Below are positions 1 to 7,387 of a DNA stretch of 13,071 nt, piece after piece (position 1 is the first letter of the stretch; each line of letters begins with the position of its first letter). The DNA is taken from assembly GCA_016934095.1 (NCBI GenBank), contig JAFGTO010000227.1, forward strand, positions 1-13,071. The letters run 5' to 3'. Below the pieces are notes generated by a model. That model saw nothing but the letters and a program-made list of their open reading frames with translations, was not told where the DNA came from and searched no databases. This stretch comes from Candidatus Glassiibacteriota bacterium (lineage in GTDB: Bacteria; Gemmatimonadota; Glassbacteria; GWA2-58-10). The position numbers and the translations under genes are program-made.

Positions 1-1
1 A

Positions 2-634
2 ATGCAGCACGTACTTGAAAACCAGGAACCCCCCAGCCAGCAGGACCATAAAAAGGAGGGTCAGCAGGTTGAAATACCTGTCGATAAAAGACTTGATTGA
101 AGGCCCAAAGAGGCGGATAAGCCCGGCTACCAGGAAAAACCTGGCTGAGCGGCTCACCACGCTGGCCAGGATAAAGACCGGCAGGCTGACCCCGAAAACC
201 CCCGCCCCGATGGTGATCACCTTGTAGGGGATAGGGGTAAAACCCGCGGTAAAGACCACCCAGAAATCATTCTGGCGATAAAGCTGCTGGACCCTGTCGA
301 AAACCTGCTGGTCGAAACCCGGCACGTAAGTGAAGAAATATTCCCTCACCAGGTGCCAGGCCGCGGTCCCGATCCAGTAGCCCAGGATGCCGCCGAGCAC
401 CGAGGCCACGCTGCAGTAGAGGGCATAATGCAAGGCCCGTTTCGGCCTGCCCAGCGAGAGCGCCATCAGCAACGGGTCCGGCGGCACGGGGAAGAACGAG
501 GACTCTGCGAAAGCATTGAGGAACAGTGCCGGCCCGCCGTAAGGCGTGTCGGCCCAGTGCAGGACCCAGTCATAGAGGCGCCGCACTATTCCGGGCCTTT
601 TCCCGGCCGCCGGGCTGTCGGCTTTTTCGCTCAC
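2..634 (-). CDS. YqaA-type VTT (DedA-like) membrane protein, partial at its C-terminus
   Basis: Translated from a GTG at 634-632 that overlaps the pcm stop by 4 bases (GTGA), the usual sign of translational coupling. About 210 residues are visible with no stop before the left edge, so the C-terminus is missing, although YqaA-like proteins are often near 200 residues and little may be lost. Visible family motifs are the ESSFFPVPPDPLL stretch at about residues 44-56, the glycine-rich GGILGYWIG at about 81-89, and AGFTPIPYKVITIGAG at about 129-144. Hydrophobic segments at about 70-92, 123-160 and 188-208 look like re-entrant or membrane helices. VTT/DedA proteins sit in the inner membrane and some members act in lipid scrambling or undecaprenyl-phosphate recycling; the YqaA branch has no firm function. 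The family call is secure; the role is not. Confidence 0.85.
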   Translation of the reverse strand, partial: MSEKADSPAAGKRPGIVRRLYDWVLHWADTPYGGPALFLNAFAESSFFPVPPDPLLMALSLGRPKRALHYALYCSVASVLGGILGYWIGTAAWHLVREYFFTYVPGFDQQVFDRVQQLYRQNDFWVVFTAGFTPIPYKVITIGAGVFGVSLPVFILASVVSRSARFFLVAGLIRLFGPSIKSFIDRYFNLLTLLFMVLLAGGFLVFKYVLH

Positions 635-1269
635 TTGGGCCAGGCATCCTTTCCGATCAGGGGTACGAAGCGGCAGGGATCGATCACTTCCCTGGTGGTT
701 GTCTGGGCGGTGCGGCGGACCAGCACGAGCTGCTGCGAGCTGTTATCGCCGACCGGGGCGACCATCCTTCCGCCCGGGGCCATCTGTTCGAGCAGGGTCC
801 GCGGCACTTCCGGCCCGGCTGCGGCCAGCACGATCACGTCATAGGGCTGGTACCGGCTCCATCCCAGGGTACCATCCCCCACCCGGATGTTGACCTGGTA
901 AAAGTCCAGGCTGTCCAGCACCCGGCGTGCCCTGCGGGCGAGGACCTCGATACGCTCGATGGTGAAGACCCGGTCTGCCAGCCTGGCCAGCAGGGCGGCC
1001 TGGTATCCGCTGCCCGTGCCGATTTCCAGCACCCTTTCCTCCCCCTTGAGGGCCAGCACCTGGAGCGTGCGGGCCACGGTCAGCGGCTGAGAGATAGTCT
1101 GCCCCTCGGCCAGGGGCAGGCTGGTGTTCTCATAGGCACGCGGCGCCAGGGGCTCTGGCACGAACAGGTGGCGGGGCACCTCTGCGAAAGCCTTGAGCAC
1201 CCTCTCATCGCGTATTCCGGCGGCGGCCAGCTCCTCGACCAGCCGCTTCCTGCGTCTCTCGTAGTGCAT
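631..1269 (-). CDS. pcm: protein-L-isoaspartate O-methyltransferase
   Basis: A 212-residue cytosolic repair enzyme that methylates, using S-adenosylmethionine, the alpha-carboxyl of isoaspartate formed by damage of Asn and Asp, starting its return to normal aspartate. The family marks are all present: VPRHLFVP at 31-38, the GQTISQP substrate loop at 56-62, SAM motif I LEIGTGSGYQAALLA at 81-95, the acidic GDGTLGW at 131-137, and FVPLIG near the C-terminus at 201-206. Length is normal for bacterial Pcm. It starts 15 bases after the surE stop and its own stop overlaps the next gene's GTG, so surE, pcm and the VTT gene read as one operon. The pairing with surE is a classic one linked to stress and stationary-phase survival in proteobacteria. 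Confidence 0.96.
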   Translation of the reverse strand: MHYERRRKRLVEELAAAGIRDERVLKAFAEVPRHLFVPEPLAPRAYENTSLPLAEGQTISQPLTVARTLQVLALKGEERVLEIGTGSGYQAALLARLADRVFTIERIEVLARRARRVLDSLDFYQVNIRVGDGTLGWSRYQPYDVIVLAAAGPEVPRTLLEQMAPGGRMVAPVGDNSSQQLVLVRRTAQTTTREVIDPCRFVPLIGKDAWPK

Positions 1270-1284
1270 CTGACGGGCTTCCGC

Positions 1285-2037
1285 TCAGGGGTTCAGGTCT
1301 GCCTCAAGCCCCTTGAAACCTTCCAGGCTGGAGTAGTGTGTCAGGTCAAGGTGCAGCGGTGTGACCGAGATATACCCGTCCTCCACCGCCTTGAAGTCCG
1401 AGTTTTCATTCCCGTACCAGTGCGGGTTTATCCCGCCGATCCAGTAGTATTTGCGGCCCCGGGGATCTGTCTTCTCGATCACCGTTTCGGCGTAGTGCCG
1501 GCGGCCCAGGACGGTCATCCTCACTCCCCGGACAGGGTCCCCGCCGGCCGGCACGTTGATGTTCAGCAGCACGTCTTTCGGCCAGGGCTGCGCCAGCAGC
1601 CGGCCGATCAGCCCGGCAAGCAAGTCCCGGGTTTCCCGGTCATCCAGGCGCCGGGGGTCTCCGGCGGAGATCGCCAGCGAGCGGACCCCCAGCAGGGTGC
1701 CCTCGAAAGCCCCGGCCACGGTGCCCGAGTAGGTAACATCGTCTCCCAGGTTGGGTCCGTGGTTGATACCGCTGAAAACCGCATCCGGCTTCCTGTGGCC
1801 CAGCAGGCTCTGCGAGGCCAGCAGCACGCAGTCGGTGGTGGTGCCGTCCACTGCGTAAATGCCCGGGCCCGCCTGGCGCACCCTCAGCGGCCGGTCGAGG
1901 GTGATCGAGTGGCTGCAGGCGCTCTGCTCCACCTCGGGCGCCGCCACCATCACCTCTCCCAGCTCGCCCAGGATCCCGGCCAGGACTTTCAGGCCCTTGG
2001 CCTGGTACCCGTCATCGTTGGTCGCCAGAAACAGCAT
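1285..2037 (-). CDS. surE: 5'/3'-nucleotidase SurE
   Basis: A 250-residue metal-dependent phosphatase that releases phosphate from nucleoside 5'- and 3'-monophosphates in the cytosol; some members also act on short polyphosphate. The metal-binding residues are visible: Asp8 and Asp9 in the NDDG motif, Ser39 in EQSACSHS, and Asn92 in SGINHGPNLGDDVTYSGTVAGA. The DGTTTDCV stretch at 64-71 stands where most members have GTPADCV, so the usual Pro is a Thr, a mild variant. The C-terminal DGYISVTPLHLDLT at 220-233 is typical. A GGCGGAG ribosome site lies just ahead of the ATG, which begins directly at the conserved N-terminal strand, so the start is firm. It is the first gene of the surE-pcm-VTT operon and sits behind a strong promoter. 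Confidence 0.97.
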   Translation of the reverse strand: MLFLATNDDGYQAKGLKVLAGILGELGEVMVAAPEVEQSACSHSITLDRPLRVRQAGPGIYAVDGTTTDCVLLASQSLLGHRKPDAVFSGINHGPNLGDDVTYSGTVAGAFEGTLLGVRSLAISAGDPRRLDDRETRDLLAGLIGRLLAQPWPKDVLLNINVPAGGDPVRGVRMTVLGRRHYAETVIEKTDPRGRKYYWIGGINPHWYGNENSDFKAVEDGYISVTPLHLDLTHYSSLEGFKGLEADLNP

Positions 2038-2114
2038 GCTCCGCCTTTTCCGGTTAAGCTCCGGCAGTCTTCGTTTCCCCCGGTGATAATGAGGGCTGCA
2101 ATTTTAAAACAGGC

Positions 2115-2144
2115 AATATAGAAGCAGGCCGGGAGACCTGTCAA
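2115..2144 (-). promoter_or_regulatory. sigma70-type promoter of the surE-pcm-VTT operon
   Basis: On the minus strand a perfect -35 TTGACA (2144-2139) is followed by an 18-base spacer and a -10 TATATT (2120-2115), which matches the consensus at five of six bases. Transcription would start near 2108, giving a leader of about 70 bases before the surE ATG. It lies between the SDR stop and surE, so surE need not depend on read-through from the SDR gene. Read from sequence only. Confidence 0.7.
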
Positions 2145-2203
2145 CCATCTTCCCGGCCCGGAGGTTTTCCCGGGCGGCGATAAAACACCGCCGGCCGGTT
2201 ATC

Positions 2204-3010
2204 TCAACTCCCCTGACCGTCCCTGCTTCTCTTCCTCATCCGCATAACCCTGCCGGCCAGGCCGGCGGTCCATTTGCGCGGCAGCAGGCGGGTAAGGACC
2301 GAGGCCGCAGCACCATCCGCCGGGAAGACTGTCAGCGAGCGGCCGAGCCCTTTCAGGGCCAGGTGCACTATATCCTCCGGCTCGGCCTTGCGCGTGCGGC
2401 TGCTGTCCGGTCCGCCGGTTACCTGGTGAAACTCGGTGCGGGTCATGGCCGGGCAGAGGTTGAGCACGTCGATCCCGTGGGGCTTCAGCTCCGGCCAGAG
2501 CGACTCCCCGAGCATCAGGTCGAAAGCCTTGGTAGCACAGTAGGCGGAGCTCCAGGGAGCCGGCAGAAACCCCAGCACCGAGGAGACCAGGACCACCGCT
2601 CCCTGCCTGCGCTCGACCATGCCGGGCAGGATCAGGCGGGCCAGCAGGGCGGTGCTGGTGCAGTTTACCGAGATCATCCGGGCCAGGCGCTCCGGGTCCT
2701 GTTCGATGAAATCCCCGGCGATGCCGAACCCGGCATTGAGTACCAGCAGGCCCACCTCGACACTCTCCAGCCTGCCGGCCACGCTCCGGGCGGCATCCGG
2801 CAGGCTCAGGTCCTGCTCGATCACCAGGGTTTCCACCCCGAATTTGTCTCTCAGCTCGCCGGCCAGGGTTTCGAGACGGTCGCGGCGGCGGGCCACCAGG
2901 GCCACGCTCAGGCCCTCGGCCGCCAGGGCGCGGGCGAACTCGAGCCCTATCCCGCTGCTGGCCCCGGTAACCAGGCCCCAGGACCCGTACCTTTTCAAGT
3001 TATAGCCCAT
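2204..3010 (-). CDS. short-chain dehydrogenase/reductase (SDR, DltE/COG0300-like)
   Basis: A 268-residue classical SDR, an NAD(P)-dependent oxidoreductase of unknown substrate. The cofactor glycine motif TGASSGIG is at 15-22, NAG at 92-94, and the catalytic tetrad can be read as Asn116, Ser143 or Ser144, Tyr157 and Lys161 in SSAYCATKAF. The Arg-rich ARRRDRL after the second strand suggests a preference for NADP(H). There is no signal peptide; the N-terminus MGYNLKRYGSWGLVTG is typical of the DltE-like branch. An AAGGA site lies about 9 bases before the ATG. The last 30 residues are basic and could touch membranes or lipids. It is 67 bases downstream of the DUF4091 gene on the same strand, with a hairpin in between, so it may be only partly co-transcribed. 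Fold and enzyme class are sure, the substrate is not. Confidence 0.92.
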   Translation of the reverse strand: MGYNLKRYGSWGLVTGASSGIGLEFARALAAEGLSVALVARRRDRLETLAGELRDKFGVETLVIEQDLSLPDAARSVAGRLESVEVGLLVLNAGFGIAGDFIEQDPERLARMISVNCTSTALLARLILPGMVERRQGAVVLVSSVLGFLPAPWSSAYCATKAFDLMLGESLWPELKPHGIDVLNLCPAMTRTEFHQVTGGPDSSRTRKAEPEDIVHLALKGLGRSLTVFPADGAAASVLTRLLPRKWTAGLAGRVMRMRKRSRDGQGS

Positions 3011-3043
3011 CGCTCGAATTCCTTTCCACCCTGGCTGCCATTG

Positions 3044-3078
3044 AAAACTGCTGCCGGGTTCACCACCACCCGGACAGC
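3044..3078 (-). terminator. candidate intrinsic terminator after the DUF4091 gene
   Basis: On the minus strand a 10-bp stem, GCTG plus CCGGGT paired with ACCCGG plus CAGC, carries one bulged T and an 8-base loop. Its arms lie at 3068-3078 and 3050-3059, with the first arm starting in the stop codon. A TTTT run follows after two bases (3047-3044). The T-run is short, so termination may be leaky and allow some read-through into the SDR gene. Confidence 0.45.
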
Positions 3079-4847
3079 TACCTGGCAGCCAGGATGGCGT
3101 CTATCAGGCTTTGCCTGGCCTCGGCCAGTTTGCGGTAGTTACCGACAATCGCCCCGAAATGTGAGTCTCCCACCACGGTTTCTTTCATCAGGGCATCCGG
3201 CTGGAGCTGTTTGCGCAGCCTCTCCAGCAGGGCGCCATCGGCCTTGCCCCGGGCCACCAGGGACTCGTAGAGCTCGAGGTAGCGTCGGTCGTCCACGCCC
3301 TCGCGCCAGGCTTCCCAGGCGGGGGTGGAGATCAGCGTGCCGCCCGGGCCGGGGAAGACCAGCATCCAGTCCATCACTCCGCCGTCGAAATCATTGAACG
3401 GGTCGCTGCCTGTCCACTTGTAAGCCCAGCAGTAAGTACCGTCCGAGCCCGCCGCCCAGGGCCAGAACCCGGCGTTGAACCTGCTCTGGGCCGGGTAGGT
3501 GCATTTGTTGAACGAGCCGTAGGTGTACATCCTGATGCCGGTCTTTTTGCACCAGCTTCCGTTTTCCACCAGGTCGCCGTTGCAGGAGAGGATGTCGATA
3601 TAGCCCTCGTGGCGGAGGGCATCCTGATGGCGATTGAGGCTGACCCCGAAGCGCTTGAGATGCGGCGCTTCCATGCGCAGCACCCCCATCAGCCAGATGA
3701 AGTCTTCCCAGCGGTTGCCCACCCCATCCGAAGGCGACTGGTCGCCCCGCGTGCCCTCCGGGTCGCAGCAGACCGCCTCATCGATGGTGAGCGCCACGTT
3801 CTGCGGGTATGCACCTTCCGCAGCTCCCTTGTCCAGGGCCCTCGCCAGCAGCCGGATGCCCTTTTCGCCGATCTCCTCGCGCATACGGAAAACCTTGTGG
3901 CTCTTGGTGGCCACGTACCAGACGAACGAGTGGCCCAGGCCGGCCGTCTTGAGGCTGCGCAGGTAGCTGTCCAGCCCGTCCAGCTCATAAGTGTCCGAGC
4001 CTTCCCGGTACTCGGGCCAGCGCGCCCACATCGACATGCTGTTGCAGCCGTGGTCCACCAGGTCGGCCATCTCGGTCCCGGAGATCCGGTCGCCCTCGTA
4101 GACCCCGTAGGCGGCTTTCACCGCGGGGAGCTCGAAAGGCAGGACCTGCACTCTCAACTCGAGGGTATAGATCTCCTTCCCGCCCCTGCTGACCCTCACC
4201 GGCAGGAGGTAATCTCCCGGCTCCGCCTGTGCAGAGACCCGCAGGGTGCCCCAGAACTGGAAAGCCCTGCGGGCTGCGATCCGGAAAGTCTCGCCGGGCT
4301 GCACTGGCCAGAGACGGACCGGCTGGACCTGCCACTGGCGAGCGCTGCTGCTCCTGCCGTGGCGCACCGGAGCGCACTCGACCCAACATACCTCGAAAGA
4401 GCCCGGAGCCGGACCCTGCCAGTCCAACACCTCGACCTGCAGGCCGTCCAGGTCCTCGAGGGCATAGACCCCGAAGCTCACCGGCTCCACCTCGCCCCGG
4501 GCCACGCGCACCCGGTACCCGGTCCCGCGCTCATAGTCGGCGGGAACGCTCTCCTCGAAGACCGGCACCATGTAGCTGCGCACGAAAGGCACCGCCCCCA
4601 GCTCTTTTTCCCGCTCGCTCACCGGGCCCAGCGGCCTGTTGTTGTCGTACTCGAAATTCTCCTCGAACCCGCTGCTGACAGCCTGCCAGGCTGCGGCGCG
4701 GGATTCCCCGACCCTCTTGAAATAAGCCTCCCTCTCAGCCAGGGACTCCTTCCGCTGCCCGGGCACTTGCTCGCCGCCCCGGATGCCTGCCGCCGCCAGC
4801 ATGATCATTACGCCTGCAAGTCCCAGCGATCTCCTTGATAATTTCAT
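3078..4847 (-). CDS. exported DUF4091 / GH123-like glycoside hydrolase candidate
   Basis: The start was set at 4847, 19 codons inside the longest frame, because a strong GAGGAGG site lies 9 bases ahead and translation then opens with a clean signal peptide (MKLSRRSLGLAGVMIMLAAAG). The protein is 589 residues. Residues about 115-240 form a beta-sandwich like the GH123 N-terminal domain (PGDYLLPVRVS, then LRVQVLPFELP before the barrel). A TIM-barrel-like region follows, with an Asp-Glu pair at 356-357 (ALTIDEAV). The segment at 458-489 is rich in aromatic residues and glycine, and WEAWREGVDDRRYLEL at 511-526 is the typical DUF4091 end. In GH123 such an Asp-Glu pair drives substrate-assisted hydrolysis of beta-GalNAc linkages; whether this protein does so is inference. 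It is second in tandem after the GH42-like gene, 136 bases downstream. Substrate unknown. Confidence 0.82.
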   Translation of the reverse strand: MKLSRRSLGLAGVMIMLAAAGIRGGEQVPGQRKESLAEREAYFKRVGESRAAAWQAVSSGFEENFEYDNNRPLGPVSEREKELGAVPFVRSYMVPVFEESVPADYERGTGYRVRVARGEVEPVSFGVYALEDLDGLQVEVLDWQGPAPGSFEVCWVECAPVRHGRSSSARQWQVQPVRLWPVQPGETFRIAARRAFQFWGTLRVSAQAEPGDYLLPVRVSRGGKEIYTLELRVQVLPFELPAVKAAYGVYEGDRISGTEMADLVDHGCNSMSMWARWPEYREGSDTYELDGLDSYLRSLKTAGLGHSFVWYVATKSHKVFRMREEIGEKGIRLLARALDKGAAEGAYPQNVALTIDEAVCCDPEGTRGDQSPSDGVGNRWEDFIWLMGVLRMEAPHLKRFGVSLNRHQDALRHEGYIDILSCNGDLVENGSWCKKTGIRMYTYGSFNKCTYPAQSRFNAGFWPWAAGSDGTYCWAYKWTGSDPFNDFDGGVMDWMLVFPGPGGTLISTPAWEAWREGVDDRRYLELYESLVARGKADGALLERLRKQLQPDALMKETVVGDSHFGAIVGNYRKLAEARQSLIDAILAAR

Positions 4848-4887
4848 GTCCCGCTTCCTCCTCAATAGTGATTTCACCATAGCCTCA

Positions 4888-4933
4888 GGGCACGGCCGGC
4901 CCATGCCGATGCGGGTCGCCGGCGGTGGTGCCC
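4888..4933 (-). other. imperfect stem-loop in the spacer between the two glycosidase-like genes
   Basis: GGGCAC (minus strand, 4933-4928) pairs with GTGCCC (4893-4888), and GCCGGC (4923-4918) pairs with GCCGGC (4900-4895), leaving a 17-base loop with bulges of 4 and 1 bases. No T-run follows, so this is not an intrinsic terminator. It could be a processing or stability element that sets unequal output of the two tandem genes, or chance in GC-rich DNA. Confidence 0.3.
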
Positions 4934-4983
4934 TCTCTGCCTGTGTGCCTGCAATAAACTATCCTTAAATTCTTCCCCTAAGA

Positions 4984-7035
4984 TCAATGACTGACCACTA
5001 CCATCGAGTAAAGCCCCATCGAAGGTACCTGGAAGCGGACTTTCCCCTTTTCCTCGCTGAACTCGAGGCTTTGCGGCCGGTCGAACTCCGCGGAGAAAAA
5101 CTCGACCGCTTTGACCCCGCCGGGAAAGACCTTTTTCAGCTCGACCGGAAAGGGCTCGAGCCTGCGCTGCGTGTCGAAGTTGACGAAATGTACTATGGTT
5201 TCCCGGCTCTTCTCGCGCCGGTAAATTTCCATCAGGGTGGTGAGCGGAGCGCCCGTATCTATTGTCAGGCCCCGCGGCAGGTGGCCGGCCAGCGCCAGGT
5301 AGACTGCCTCGTGGTTCTGCGGCAGCACCCACTGCGGGCTGGGGAAGTCCCACACGCCCTCCTGCCGGACCGGCAGGGCCGGCTCGATCCCGGGGATGTA
5401 GACCAGGGTCCCCTTGCCCAGGCTCCCGGCGGTGATTTTTACCGGCCTCTGACCGCCCAGCAGCGAGAGCAGCGGGTTCACCCGGCGCCTTTCACGCCAT
5501 TCGTTGAAATCCGCCGTATTGCCGGTAAAGACCAGGGTCCCGCCTTTGCGGACAAAATCCAGCAGGCGGTCGAGATTGGCCTGCGAGAGGCTTTCCTGGC
5601 CAGGCAGCACCACTGCCTGGTAGCGGCCGAGATCGTCCAGATGGCAGTCGAAAACGATATCGAAAGGCACCTTGTACTGGATCAGCACCTGTTCCATCAG
5701 CACGGTGGGCACCGAAGTGGCCCGGACACTGTAGGCCATCGAGGGCCAGGTGCGCAGGACCGCCACATCGGTCAGGTTGTCGGTCTCGGTGTAGTAGCGG
5801 TCGTTGTAACAGCGGAAAAACTCGGCCAGCGGCGAGAACACCCTCTCCGTGTAATGGTTGTACCCGGCCGAGTGGTAGCCGAACCCCTCCAGGTATTTCT
5901 GATGGTTGAAAGCCATCTGCTCGGCGAGCTCGAGTCCCGGGTCCCCGTTGGAACATGACATGCCGAGGCGCCGGGCGATCTTGTAGGAGCGCACCTCCGA
6001 GACCAGCGCGCCGGTTTCCGGGTCCAGACCCTGGCTCATACCGTCGATATCGAAGCAGAAAAAATCGCACTTGCCGCGGAACAGCGGGTGGTAGACCGCG
6101 TTGTACCAGATGCGGTTCATGCTGTAAAGGCCTTTCAGGTTGAACCCTACCGAGATCCCGGGATCGATCCGCTTGATATAATCGTAGAACTCGCGGCACT
6201 GGTCGGCCAGGGACTCGCAGCGGAACCTGACCCATTCCTGGAGCACCGGATCGTCCACCTCGGCCACATCCTCCGGCCGGTTAAAGGTGTCCCATTCGTT
6301 CACCTTGATGTAGTCCACGCTCGGGTAGCCGAACCTCCTGACCACCTCTTCCCTGGTCGGGTAGCGGCGTTCGAGGAAAGCCCGGAAAGCTTCCTGGCAC
6401 CGCGGGCAGCGGCAGGACTTGGGCTCGCGCCGCAGGAAATAGTTGTCGAAAAAGAACTGGTCGGTCTTCAGCGAGTCGATGCCGACCTTGAGCACTTTCT
6501 TGATGTAGCTCCGGTAGGCCGGCTCGTTGGGGCAGGGAAAATGGCGGAAGGTCTGGGTCCCCACCAGGTATGGCACCGGCCTGCCGTACTGGTCGCGCTG
6601 TTCCCAGGATACGGCTTCCGGGGTTTCGCGGTAGAAAGTCTCGATGAACATGGTCCCGCCCACGTAGAGGCTGACTTTCATCCCCAGTTGGTGCATCAGC
6701 GCAGCGGTGCGCATGCTGTTCCTGATCTCGGGCATCTCGGTCTCCAGCCCGATCCCCTTGTAGAAGTGCAGCCTGCCGTAGCGGGCACCCAGTGCGGCCA
6801 TCAGGCGCACGTTTTCCGGGTCGTGCTGATGCTGGTAGACTTGCGCCTGGTCTTCGTACATCCTTCCCCGCCGCCGGGAAAACATCAGCGGCTCGTGGCT
6901 GAACCAGACTACCTTTTCCGCAAGCTCCTGTTTTTCCAGGGCGCTCTTTTCGAAACGCGACCCGGCGGCCGCCCCGTAAGGCGCCGGAAAGAGGCCCAAC
7001 TGGGCCGAGACCGCCAATACTAGCAGCTTGTTCAT
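4984..7035 (-). CDS. exported GH42-like TIM-barrel protein (putative glycosidase)
   Basis: The start was set at 7035, 24 codons inside the longest frame, because GGAGG lies just ahead and a signal peptide follows at once (MNKLLVLAVSAQLGLF, then PYGAAAG). The protein is 683 residues. Residues about 40-400 look like a GH42/clan-A barrel: the Cys cluster CRCPRCQEAFRAFLERRYP at 208-226, with Cys208, 210 and 213, matches the zinc-site and following helix of GH42 beta-galactosidases. About 420-540 is a flavodoxin-like domain (YQAVVLPGQESLSQANLDRL, then KGGTLVFTGN) like the GH42 trimerisation domain. The last 70 residues form a small beta-sandwich. In GH42 the acid/base Glu follows the Asn before the Cys cluster (NE); here the sequence is FFFDNYF at 194-200, with Tyr in that place. 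Catalysis, if any, must therefore differ. It is first of the minus-strand pair. Substrate unknown. Confidence 0.8.
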   Translation of the reverse strand: MNKLLVLAVSAQLGLFPAPYGAAAGSRFEKSALEKQELAEKVVWFSHEPLMFSRRRGRMYEDQAQVYQHQHDPENVRLMAALGARYGRLHFYKGIGLETEMPEIRNSMRTAALMHQLGMKVSLYVGGTMFIETFYRETPEAVSWEQRDQYGRPVPYLVGTQTFRHFPCPNEPAYRSYIKKVLKVGIDSLKTDQFFFDNYFLRREPKSCRCPRCQEAFRAFLERRYPTREEVVRRFGYPSVDYIKVNEWDTFNRPEDVAEVDDPVLQEWVRFRCESLADQCREFYDYIKRIDPGISVGFNLKGLYSMNRIWYNAVYHPLFRGKCDFFCFDIDGMSQGLDPETGALVSEVRSYKIARRLGMSCSNGDPGLELAEQMAFNHQKYLEGFGYHSAGYNHYTERVFSPLAEFFRCYNDRYYTETDNLTDVAVLRTWPSMAYSVRATSVPTVLMEQVLIQYKVPFDIVFDCHLDDLGRYQAVVLPGQESLSQANLDRLLDFVRKGGTLVFTGNTADFNEWRERRRVNPLLSLLGGQRPVKITAGSLGKGTLVYIPGIEPALPVRQEGVWDFPSPQWVLPQNHEAVYLALAGHLPRGLTIDTGAPLTTLMEIYRREKSRETIVHFVNFDTQRRLEPFPVELKKVFPGGVKAVEFFSAEFDRPQSLEFSEEKGKVRFQVPSMGLYSMVVVSH

Positions 7036-7078
7036 GGTTCCTCCAGACGGCTGGATTATCAGAGATTTGCCGGGTATC

Positions 7079-7107
7079 AAGATACAACGCCGACTGGGGT
7101 AAATCAA
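7079..7107 (-). promoter_or_regulatory. proximal promoter candidate for the GH42-like gene
   Basis: On the minus strand TTGATT (7107-7102) is followed by a 17-base spacer and TATCTT (7084-7079). Each box matches four of six consensus bases. The start would lie near 7072, giving a leader of about 37 bases. It competes with the more upstream candidate at 7167-7195; sequence alone cannot choose. Confidence 0.3.
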
Positions 7108-7166
7108 ACATTATCCCGCCGCAACCGTTCCCGGGACCCATCCGGAAAGTTTCAGCAAGTCATGGT

Positions 7167-7195
7167 ATTATATTATTTTCCGTGCCTGCCGTCAT
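7167..7195 (-). promoter_or_regulatory. distal promoter candidate for the GH42-like gene
   Basis: On the minus strand ATGACG (7195-7190, four of six) is followed by a 17-base spacer and a perfect TATAAT (7172-7167) within an AT-rich patch that stands out in this GC-rich window. The start would lie near 7160, with a leader of about 125 bases. The whole 352-base gap between the divergent genes (7036-7387) holds no gene I can support; a 64-codon frame at 7162-7356 has no ribosome site and a composition unlike the neighbours. Confidence 0.4.
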
Positions 7196-7231
7196 GTCGG
7201 AATGCACCCTGCCCGCAGGATCTTTTAACCC

Positions 7232-7260
7232 TTGACACGGCCTTTTCCGGCTGTGATATT
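7232..7260 (+). promoter_or_regulatory. promoter candidate for the Gfo/Idh/MocA gene
   Basis: A perfect TTGACA (7232-7237), a 17-base spacer and GATATT (7255-7260, four of six). Transcription would start near 7267 and leave a leader of about 120 bases before the ATG at 7388. It is only about 37 bases from the distal minus-strand box, so one regulator bound between them could control both directions. I found no convincing operator palindrome. Confidence 0.5.
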
Positions 7261-7387
7261 TCAACTCTGGGGCTTGCAGTCTTTTCTCCGTCCTCTCCGC
7301 ACCCGGACTTGCTTGCCCGGCTAAATACCTGCTATCCAATCCAGGCAGCCCGATGATCTATCACGCACCTCAGCAAGGGGGAAAAAG

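Noticed and set aside
526..2121. 531-codon plus-strand open frame opposite pcm and surE
   Set aside because: It lies antisense to two well-supported enzymes and has a low-complexity, Gln/His/Pro/Arg-rich composition with no domain. It is the expected shadow of GC-rich codon use.
2157..2200. GC-rich hairpins after the SDR stop, considered as a terminator
   Set aside because: Stems of 5-7 bp can be drawn, but none is followed by a T-run on the minus strand.
3609..4838. 409-codon plus-strand frame opposite the DUF4091 gene
   Set aside because: Antisense shadow with no motif and no ribosome site; the minus-strand reading has a signal peptide and family motifs.
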